Source: Amyelois transitella
Taxonomy: Eukaryota > Arthropoda > Insecta > Lepidoptera > Pyralidae
Reading direction: 5' to 3'
DNA: 64,000 nucleotides
NCBI RefSeq assembly: GCF_032362555.1
Contig: NC_083522.1
Coordinates: 7,232,001-7,296,000, forward strand
The notes under the pieces were generated by a model that was given only the letters and a program-made list of their open reading frames with translations, did no database searches and was not told the origin of the DNA. Positions 49,747 through 61,700 of this stretch are shown piece by piece. Position 1 is the stretch's first letter. Each line of letters opens with the position of its first letter. The position numbers and the translations under genes are program-made.

Positions 49747-52700
49747 ATGGCTATATTCGAAAGCCCATCTCAAACAAAAGTTATTGTTGATGATACCGAA
49801 AAACTGATTTGTGTTGTTGAAAATGCACAAAATATCAACAAACATACTGTAAGTTAAATCAGCATTTACGTTATGATGATACGACCTACATCATTTCTAC
49901 TCATTGCTTACTTGGAACGATTTTAAATCCATGTAACCTTAGAATAATTTGCTTAGTCAAGTATAATCGTATTTAATTACACAGCCTAGTCTGGTGTTAG
50001 TTAGAGATCAACTTCATAGCATAGTACGCATTGTGGTCTCTTCTCTATCCACCTATTATATATTTGTATTGAATTTTATATTACTATTTTATTAAAGTTT
50101 ATTTTACTTTTTAATGACAATGGTTTTAGGAATATATTTTACGGATCCAAAGAGGCCCCAATAAGGAGAACAAGTGGAATGTGTCACGGAGGTACAGAGA
50201 CTTCGCTGCGCTGCATGCCAGCCTACACCAGGCCAACATTGACCTACCTCTCCCACCAAAGAAACTTATTGGGAACATGCAACCATCGTTTATTGCGGAG
50301 AGACAAATTGCATTACAGGTTAGTCCATTTATATTTGTGAATAATTGTATGTCCTCTATAATTAAATGATTATCTCATGTTTATTTAAAAATGAATTTGT
50401 ATGTTGTTGTGATTTAACATAATATTCAATTTGTTGAAACAAGAAGATGAATTATGCCAAAAAAAAGTATATAAACACATTTTTTTTTCACAAATTCTTC
50501 TTACATTCTAGTCTTCTAACAAGTTGGCAAAAGCATAAAAGCCTCCAAATTGGCCATGTTTCTTAATTTGATAAATTCTTAATAAATAATTACTCTTATT
50601 CCAGAATTACATTAATGAGGTGCTGAAACATGATATACTGGCTCTGTCAGTTCAAGTGAGGAGTTTTTTGGATCCCAAGAATTACACTTTATCTATTGCA
50701 GGTAATCATCATCAGCAAATATCTCTGCCTACCAATACAAAGCAAGGCCAAAAGGCCACTCATATTATTGTAATGTGTAATTTGTATTTTTGTTTGCACA
50801 TAGTTCTTGCAATATTAGTAAAATACATTGTATGTTTAACTTCAGAACAAGCACTGCAGACAATATCAATCGCATTGCGAGGTGATGGTCGATATGAACT
50901 TAGAACCCCGCTGCCTGGCATTGGTTGGAGGATACGGAAACATTACTTTTTAGTGAGTTAAAGTTATTAATTTTAATAAAAGACATGAGTGGCAAACTGT
51001 GTAGACCACTGAAGTGATATACCTAGATTTTAGATTCACTTTATTTACACAACAATATTATTTTAATCTGAGAGACCTGTTTTTGCTCTACAAAGATAAC
51101 CTGTCTTTGTTTCCAGACATGGGTGGTAACATTGACATCTGAATGTCATTTTCTTATCAAGTAGGTTACAAGTATATTGCAGATATAAAATTATTAATTT
51201 AGATTTTTCTGTTTTTCATTACCAGTTTCTGAGAGTCCACTAAAAATTTTAAAGGTTTTGTTAAATTAGAATTCTAGGTATTTATATGTGATCTCTCAAC
51301 TTTCCCAAAATTTTGTACTGAAATCACTAACGTTAAACACCATCTGTCAATCATCCCGAAGAAAATGATGCGCTCAGCCAATAGCAGCAGATTGGAGCAT
51401 AAATACAACCGCCGACTTAACATCGTCGGAGCCGCTGTTCCCCAGGCATCCTAGCCTAGCGGAAGATCTTACCTTTGTGGCGGTTGAGCCGAATCATCAC
51501 TCTCACTACAATATAATTGAAATCCATATAATTATTTGAAAATGAAATCGAAAAAAAAGTTGAATGTAATGAATGAACTTGGAATTCTTCTTTTAGGCGA
51601 TGGGCTAGTAACCTGTCACTATTTGAATCTCAATTCCATCATATAACATACATTATACTGAGCGTTGGCTTTTCAGTCTTTTCAAGACTGTTGGCTCTGT
51701 CTACCCTGCAAGGCATTAATACGGGACTATATGTGTGTATGTAATATCTTGCAGCAGTTTCAACCATTCTATCATCCTTAGAACCAGCAGTTTGTACTGT
51801 GTGTTGATATGTCAGTCAATCAGTGTCTTCTTTTATATATTTAGATTTCATTACATACTTTTCAATACTTATCAACAACATTGTTAGCCCTACATCCGTT
51901 ATATTATTAAATCATTTTGTTTTGATAGTGCAATAAATAATATTCCCTTCTCTGTTAAATTTATAAATTCAAACTAATGTTGGTAAATAACTTCGAAAAT
52001 AGTATTTGGCCGAAGTGGGATTTGAACTTGTGCCTTTCTGTATCAACGACCGACGCTCATACAATATTAAATTTACATACATACATATAACCATGTCTAT
52101 ATCCCTTGCAGGGTAGACAAAGCCAACAATTTTGAAAAGACTGATAGGCCACGTTCAGCAGCTAAATTATAGAATTGAGATTTAAATAGTGACAAGTTGC
52201 TAGTCCATCGCCTGTAAGAAAGAAGTTCATAAGCCTATCTCTTAGTCGCCTTTTAAAACATCCATGGGAAAGAGATGGAGTGGTCCTATTATTTTTTCTA
52301 TTGGTGTCGAGAACCGCACGGCACTGCGTTTAATTTATAAGTATGTTTATAGGTAAACGACATTGACAGCAAATCGAGTTGTATTTTGTCCTGGCAGAAC
52401 TACGGGCCGGACAGACATCTTAGCGACAAGGAGCTACAGACAGCGTGCAAGAGCTTACTTAACTTATCTGTAAGTGACTTTTATTTGTTAATTCCTTTTA
52501 CGCTATTCTGAGGTGTTCAGACTATCCTCAGCTAATATGTATTTTGAACCAAAATGTCTTTTTTGTTTCAGCATCCATTCATAGATCCTATATTATCCAT
52601 ACATAACTTAGAATCTGGTGCATACACAGTAAGAAAGGTGCACGAGGGCGGTAGTTTAAGAGATATATTATACGGCACGGACTATACTAAAAGTAACTTA

Positions 52701-55700
52701 TCCAAGTACGGGAATCCAAAGGTGCGGAGGCCGTTCACGCACGGGCAGATCGCGCATTACGGATACCAGATATTGGTCGCATTGAAGTTCTTACACGATA
52801 AGGGGATATATCATGGTAAGTAATTGATATTTTCTTTTGTTTAATTAATTGTAAGTTGTAATTTTAAATATAAACATATACAAATTATTCATATATTGAA
52901 ATTCTCTTCATATGGATCAAAATTATTGAAACTGCTGCAAATATATAAGTACTTACTTGCTAACCAGTTAACATAGAATATGTTTATCCTTTCCCGTGCG
53001 AATTTCACATAAACCTATTTAAGTGTTCCTTTACATCCAAAGATACTTTTTCTGATGTACAGTTTTAGTCGATTACTTAATAACTTCAAATGTAAACTAC
53101 AATGTAAACAAGTAGTGAAAATAACAATATAACTCCATTTTCAGGTCACATCCACCCCGGCAACATAGCAATAGAGAACCAAAGAGTGCTACTAATGGAC
53201 ATTGAGAACAGTTTATTGGGCGGCGCCTGTTTATACCGGCCGAAGCTGTTGCAATGCAGAGCTTCGACGTCTGTGGCCGTGGACACGTACTGCTTCGGTC
53301 TCACATTGTATGAGATGGCCTTCGCAGAACCTTTGGACACGCATTATAGGGATTACTACCCGGAAGGGATATCTGATGATTTAGGTTAGTTTTTCATGTT
53401 ATGTTTTGCTGATAGTCTTCAAAACAGTTTGGTGAAGGGTGCATGTGTTTACTGGCCGAAGTTTTTGCAATACAGATCTTCAACGGTCCAAGCGGTCGAC
53501 AATTAATGGTTTGGTCTCACTTTGTATGAAATGGGCTTTGCAGAACCTTTGGACACGCATTATAAGGACTATTACCCAGAAGGGATATTTAAAGTATAAG
53601 TACCTTTTTAAATCAAATAAGTTTTAGCGCGGGTTTCTCTTCCGTCGGAAGTGCCAGAAAAATTCTATGTTATCCCTAAAGGTTTTTTCTATTTGTATAC
53701 AAAATTTCATTAAAATCGGTTCAGTAATTTATGAGTTTATTCGTTACAGACATTTAAAAATAACAATCTTTTCTCTTTATTATTAGTGTGGTCTAGAGAA
53801 AAGATTTATAAATTTTCAAGAAGTTTTTTCGTTCGTGTATTGTTTTTAATTTCGAGTTCTTCAAAAAGCTGACATATATGACAAACTGAGAATGCAATCT
53901 CGAATATTTTATTATGAAACACAGAATCAAAGGTTAAAAAAATAAAACCTTTTGTTTATTTATTTAGGTATAATTAAATCAATACATTTCCAGAATCAGT
54001 ACTCCGCCTCTGCCTATCCCGAACGGCGTCAAAACACGGCGGGCCGACGCTTACGCACCTACTAGCTCACCCGATGTTTGCGCGTGCGCCGCTCAACGGC
54101 TTGTCGGCCATGCCAGATGACGACCGCGCACATTTGAAGTTTCCCACTGCACTGAAGGAGGAATTGAAGGCAGGAGTCGCGGCTTTTGAAGCTAGGCTGA
54201 AAAGTGAACAGAAATTAGTAAGTTTTTAATACTTTGCTGTAAAATATCACAGGTTGGTCCTTCGAGCCGGACTAATTATGAAAAAAATATTACCTAAATG
54301 GTAGTTGTTAAGAATTATTTGATGTTTTGGAAGATTTGGTTCAAAAATAAAAATATGACTAAAAATTAAAATGTTGTTTTAGGTTAGAAATGCAAGAAGA
54401 GAAGTGAGAATACAAGAGATTTTAGGGTCAGAAGAAGAATTGCGGAAACAGAAACGAAGATCGGTAAGTAACATTTGAACCAAACTTGACGTACGATTTC
54501 CGTCAGAGTAGAGTATGCACTACATCTATTTCAATATCTATATATAAAATTTGATCACGAAATCTCAAAAACTGCTGAGGCAATAACCATGAAATTTGAC
54601 AGGAAGGTTTATTGTAACTTAGAGACGTCCGCTAAGAATGATTTTTGGAAATTTCCGCCGGTCGAGAGATAACGGGATATTTTCAAATACCTACATACAT
54701 ATCCCTTATGAGGGAGGCAAAAGTATTATATAGACTGAAAGGATACATTCAGCTTTTCCAATACCTAAATGTACGTGGTTAATTTGCAGAAGAAACGAGA
54801 CAGTATGTGGAAGTCGACATCGTCTCTAGCCGAGACAGTGAGATCACATAGTGGCAGCACTGCTTCTTCTCCCACGCCGCCTGCGATCTGTGAGTTTAAT
54901 TTTTAACTTCAATTTTTTTAACTAAAATAAGGAGGAGATTCTCAATTTGACCGTAACGTTTTTTTTTAAGTCTGTTTCTTTTTATTATTCCTTAGACACT
55001 TTTTGCATATAAACGAGATATTTTTTTAAAAGTCTCCTTCCTATTGGCAATAGTCCCGGTTACATCTTTCTCTCTTTGGAGATTGGTTACATACCAATAA
55101 TCCACTATGGGTTAGGTTGCAGGGGGCAAAGGTTGCGAAGGTCAAAAAACCTGACTCATCCAATCCAGGATCATGGTCAGATAGGCGAGGATTTAACCGG
55201 GATTAACGCTGGGAGAAAGAAGAAGACGATGTTATTTTAGGATGTCGTTGGCGTGTCAGAGTAGTTTCTGACAGATTTTTGAGCTGTCCACGGGCGTCAA
55301 ACCATTCGACCACAGACTTTGAATTTTAATAGCGTTGCTCTTCAAGTCAGATTATTAATTTATTTATTCAAGTAGGTGCAACAACAATGTTTATCTACAA
55401 CATTCAACGATACATATAAAAAAATCGTTCTTATATACCACCAATAACAGGATACGCAACGTTCACCATAAACAAAAAAAAATATGTTAAAATTTTATCA
55501 AAAATAATAATGTTAATCGTTGATGTGGTTGAGAACAGCTTTCGTTTAACCCTTCGTAAGCTTTAGGCCGTATCCGGGCATGTACTAGGAATGCTTTGTT
55601 CCGGATCCGTCCAAATGCACTCGTCGTAGTTTTTACACAAATATAATATCTAATAACAAGAAATAAGGTGTTTTATTATTTGAAATGTATTTCTAACGAA

Positions 55701-58700
55701 TGAAGCCGTCATAGACAACTGTCAAATATGAATTTCATCCGTTCATTTAGCTAACCAAGTCATTTCAAATTGTGACTTCGTTGTGTTGCAAAGTGACTGA
55801 AGAACGTGTGAGAAAACTCGTCTTTTTTGGCTGTAATTACAAACAGGTATGTAAATGTTTTTATTTCGTTATTATATAGTTACTTTCGAAGCAATTACGT
55901 GTAAAAGTTTATAGATTTAGTAAAAAAAGAAGGATTTTAGCTTTTTCAAAAGTAGATGGAGTGTGTTACATATTTCTTTCGTGTTAGTTTATGCATTATA
56001 TCCAATACCTCTGTAATGGATATAATTGGTTTTAGATAGTAAATTTATTATACTATTGAAATACACTAACTTTTTTACAATAAATACATGGATTTTGTAA
56101 ATATCTTATATTTTTCAAGACTGAGAATCCGTTACACGCACACATACGCACTATGTCCGCCATCTTACTTGTGTCGTACACTGTCTGTGTATTGTATCGC
56201 GACGCTAATATACAGCATGCTTTCAAAAGCCTCTGTGATTTATTCATTGATTGAAACTAAATCTACGAAATTTATTTTATTGGTTTTAGTCAAAATGTCG
56301 TTTGGTTTTGATGACATGATGTCATGATAGTTGGGAGATGGTATACAGGATCTACGCTCCGGTAACTCGTATCGCGCTGTGTTTTAGCTCGTTAGTTTTG
56401 TCTCCGTGAGCACTTTCTGATGAAGTGACATCGAGGGTCTGATGATGCAGTCGGAAGGTGGTATACAGGATCTACGCTCCGGTAACTCGTATCGCGCTGT
56501 GTTTTAGCTCGTCAGTTTTGTCTCAGTGAGCACTTTCTGATGAAGTGACATCGAGGGTCTGATGATGCAGTCGGAAGGTGGTATACAGGATCTATGCTCC
56601 GGTAACTCGTATCGCGCTGTGTTTTAGCTCGTTAGTTTTGTCTCCGTGAGCACTTTCTGATGAAGTGACATCGAGGGTCTGATGATGCAGTCGGAAGGTG
56701 GTATACAGGATCTACGCTCCGGTAACTCGTATCGCGCTGTGTTTTAGCTCGTCAGTTTTGTCTCAGTGAGCACTTTCTGATGAAGTGACATCGAGGGTCT
56801 GATGATGCAGTCGGAAGGTGGTATACAGTATACAGGATCTACGCTCCGGTAACTCGTATCGCGCTGTGTTTTAGCTCGTTAGTTTTGTCTCCGTGAGCAC
56901 TTTCTGATGAAGTGACATCGAGGGTCTGATGATGCAGTCGGAAGGTGGTATACAGTATACAGGATCTATGCTCCGGTAACTCGTATCGCGCTGTGTTTTA
57001 GCTCGTTAGTTTTGTCTCCGTGAGCACTTTCTGATGAAGTGACATCGAGGGTCTGATGATGCAGTCGGAAGGTGGTATACAGGATCTACGCTCCGGTAAC
57101 TCGTATCGCGCTGTGTTTTAGCTCGTTAGTTTTGTCTCCGTGAGCACTTTCTGATGACATCGATGTCTGGTTTGAATACATGCTAATAATTTTATTTTAT
57201 TGACAGATTAAAATGGAACCCCAAACCCCAAGTACTTCCAGAAGCATGTTTGTCGGCTTGGAGGTGACTAGAACTCCTCAGGGATCCCTTATTCGGGGCA
57301 GAGATGTAGTCTTGGAGACATCTGGATCAGGGAGGATTAGAGTATGTTATTTTCCAGTTTTGTTAACTTTCCCTTTTACTTTAAAAACAAAAACTGATTA
57401 TTTCGTATATTTTATTACAGCCTTGGCGGCCCCAAAATTTATCTGTGGAAGGCGAAGCCATAGAGATCGTGGATGAGTTGGTCCATGGCGGCGAAAAAGT
57501 AGCTGCTGTAAGAATGGTTTTCTTTTTTTTGATAACTTTAGTAGATGTTCAACTTTTTTTTAACTACCAAGATAATAATATGTCGAGATGTATACTAACT
57601 TATTGCTCACTTATTGATGTCTATTGTAAGGATTATCGAAACAAAATATTACCTATTATCACAACATGCAATGTTATTTACAAAATAATTATTTTTTAGG
57701 TACCAGAGGAACGTACGAAAGGTCAGCCGCGTAATCTTTTTGGCCGAGAACCTGTAAGTTTCATTTTCATAACACTCTTTGAAAGTATAAATTACTTGCA
57801 TTGAGAAAGGGATTTTTATTTATTGCCGCTCTCATCGTGCACCGGACTATCTGATAGAAATCTAGTCCATCCAGTAACTAAGGTAATGTAACTAAGGGTG
57901 TTTGGTTTGTGCTTCAATAACACAATTCTGCTAAAATTGGCAATGCGGTATGAATGTATTGTAACTTCATTGATATAAAGGTGTTTGGTGTATGCTCAAT
58001 AACGTAATTCAGCGAAATTGGCAATATGGCATGAATATATTGAAAGTTAATTGAATAAAAATGAACAGGAATCTCTATTCCTGTTCATCGTTGGGATACA
58101 CTAATTATTCCTTTTTATAAAAATATTGTGGTTGGCATCTCTAACAATACCCGCTTTTGTTATGTTTGTGTGTATGCTTGCATGTGGTTTAGGGTTTGGT
58201 TTTTTTAATAGGATGAAGACATACTGGATCCTGAGCTGGCTGAAGAATTAGCCATCGACTCTGGAAGTGATGAGGATGCCGAGGAAGAATTGACTCTCGA
58301 TCAGTTACAGCAGATGTTGGAATCAGATGACGATTTTATTGAAGATGAAGTTAGTGAGGAGCCATTGACTTGGTCATCTGATTTTAACGAATTTAGAGGG
58401 GTCAGGGAGGACTTCAACGAAGAAGCTGGTCCTAAAATTGAGGGAACAAGTCCTTTAGGCTTGTTTACTCAAATTTGGGACCAGCCTCTGATGGATTCTA
58501 TTGTCCACGAAACGAATCATTACGCTTGGGAAACAATAACCGGTTTCTTTGAAACCGGAGACTCCATGCCAAGTAAATCTCGCATGAACGACTGGGTGGA
58601 AACTTCGGTTTCCGAACTATATAGGCTTATAGGTGTGATGATATTTATGTCAATATGTGTAAGAAGTAGGTTAGAGGAATATTGGATGACGGGTGTGATG

Positions 58701-61700
58701 GGTATGCCGGAGTTTCGAAAACTGATGTCAAGGGATCATTACGTAATGCTCTTAAAATTTTTGCACTTTACTGATAACAACAACATACATGTACAGGGGC
58801 GTGATAAGAAAATAGCTAAAATAAAACCTATTATAGATTATTTAAATAAAAAATTCCAGTCCATTTACGTGCCTCACAGAGAAGTATCGATAGACGAATC
58901 GTTGCTGCTTTGGAAGGGTCATTTAAGCTGGAAACAATGCATTCGTTCCAAAGCAGCTCGATTCGGTATCAAAAGTTATGAACTCTGTGAGGCCGTAACT
59001 GGATACGTAGTAAATTTAATTTTGTATGCCGGCAAAGGCACGACAACTGCAGAAACGGTTTACGGGTTTACTACATCCACTGCCAAAATAGTCCTTGAGC
59101 TTTTCAAGAACTATTTAGGCAAGGGATATACCCTGTTCATGGACAATTTTTATAATTCTGTTCCTCTGACCCAATTTCTAAAAAAACATAAAACTGACGT
59201 AGTCGGTACTCTGAACCGTCGCCGAAAAGACACGCCCGTAGAAATCCAAAATTTGCAGGATAAAAGGATGGCTAGGGGTAGTGTGGTAAGTAGACACTGT
59301 GGTGATGTATCCGTCATAGCATGGAAAGATGTGAAGCTTGTCACCACTGTATCTACTTACCACAAAACAGATATGGCTCCAGGGCACAGGGCTGGCCAAC
59401 CCTGCTCCAAACCAGTCGTGGTCCATGAATATAATAAATACATGGGAGGCGTCGATCTCAAAGATCAAAAGCTAAGCATGTATTTATTAGAAAGAAAGAG
59501 GGGAATCAAATGGTATATTAAAGTTTTTAGACGTCTTTTAAATATATCTATTTTAAATGCATATATTATATATTGTGCTAACATTGGCCAGCATAAAAAA
59601 ATGACTCACCGCCAATTTCGTTTCAAGCTTGCTGAAGAGCTCTGCTTAGAATTCGGACAAAACGTCTCCTCACGTTCGCGCCAGGTCCCCATCCCCACCT
59701 GTAGCAGGCTGAACAGGGATTTTAATCATTTCCCTGTTCATAATGAGGTGACCGAGGAGCGAACCAAAAAACAAGATAAATTTAAGAGGGGACGTTGTGT
59801 TAGATGCAGGCAAAAATGTAACATCGCGTGCAGTCATTGCACGGTGTATATTTGTGTTGGCCAATGTTGGCTTGAGTATCATACTTTAGAAAATCTATAG
59901 TTTGTAAATTACTTCTGTAGTTACATATATATAAAATATATAATTAAATATTATCTATTTATTTATATTAGTTATATATTTATATAAAATGTGTGATGTA
60001 GTAGTCAACACACCAGACTGCTACTTCCAGGTCTCGGGTTCGATCCCCAGTCAGGTCAAGTTGGTAAATTATCTTTTTCATATTGACTTCTGATCTTGGG
60101 TGTTTATCTATTTATGTATACATTATTTTATTTTTAAATATTAATATTAGGATTATTGTTTAAAAATACTTTTTTCTCTTTGATCCCTTCTTTCTTAGGA
60201 CTGCACTGGTTTGGTCTACGGGTTATAAGATACATAGAATGAATATACAAATAAAATAAAAAAAAAAAAAATTCAAAGCCCTTCAGGCGAGTAGGCGACC
60301 AATACTGTTGAAAAGAGTTTCTTTCGGCGTTTCTTCTCTTGCAGTGGTCGGTTACGAAGCGCTAGTAGTCTTTAGCTTTGAAAGAATTAATAATTTTAAA
60401 TTTGAGTTTTGAATACATATCTATTTAATTTATCTAAATCGATAATTTTTACATGTAATTTGACGTAAAAAAGTGCCTACAAAGGCCTATTTTCTGAATA
60501 AACGTTTGAGTTTGGTTACAGTCGGCTTGAGCTCGATCGAACGCATGCGTGTTTTGAGTCCAAACATGCTTTGTTTAAAATTTAAGTTGACGTCATTTAG
60601 AGACACTGCTGCAGTGCAGTTTGGTGCCTATTCTTCTGTTATCCTATTCTTCACTTGCGCTTCTGAATTTGTGTAAACTTTTTTGCATATGAATATTCTG
60701 CAGACTGTTTAAATAACACCCTTTTAAAACGTTGTTGTTATCAGTAAAGTGAAATGATGGGAATCTAAAATTTCGATTCCTACGCAAAATTTTTTTGTTT
60801 AATTTGAATTCATAATTCATTAAAAATAAGTATTTTTTTTTACAAAACAACCGACTTCAACACTATTCCCTATCTCAAAAATTACTGAACCGATTTTGAT
60901 GAAAGTATTTTTTTTCAATAAGTCTTTATATATTACATAGTTCTTATCATTATAGATTTATTGAAAAAAAAAACTTATCAAAAACAGTTCAGTAATTATT
61001 TTTACAAAATTGTAATTTTATTTTTATTTTTTCATTGGTAAAAATAATTCCTAGTATGTACTATGAATCATTGGTAAAAATAATTACTAGTATGTACTAT
61101 GAATTGAATAGGTTTAGAGTAGTGGAAACCAATAAACATTGTACATTTTTGTATTCCAATAAAAGAAACATTTTAATCAACATTTTATTTTTATTTTTAC
61201 AAGACACTCTTTTCCAAATTACTAACGTGCACAACTAAAAACAAACATCCTGTAGATATGCCCAGATCCGACCTAAAGCAGTTAGACAAACATTGACAGT
61301 GGACGGATACGGCCATCAGCAGTTAGGCGTTAACCACATGCCGCCATTTTGTCCAGATACGGCCATCAGCAGACAAGCAAGGCAAACAAGTCACGCACAC
61401 AGACATACATTTTTCTAGTTTTTGGCTATGGTTTTTCGCTCATTTTCTCTAGGCAAGCTATATATGTCTGATATAAAAACGAAACTACAATTTTTCGTGT
61501 TTGCCACACTGCCCTTACAGTTGAGCAAAGACAAATGTAAGTGAATGAACGAGCCAATTGAAAAAATGATAGTTTTCTAGGTAAGTTTTCAGTTTTTAGT
61601 AGAAATATACTATTTTAAGACATTTAGATACATTTTACTTGTTGTTTTGTGAAGCCAAATACATTATTTACGATTACAATGCCTCAAATAAATCTACATT

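Noticed and set aside
56341-57157. CRISPR-like array
   Set aside because: Repeat units are directly adjacent without unique spacers and the genome is eukaryotic; it is a tandem satellite.
59150-59882. Minus-strand frames over the transposase exon
   Set aside because: Shadows of the piggyBac coding frame.
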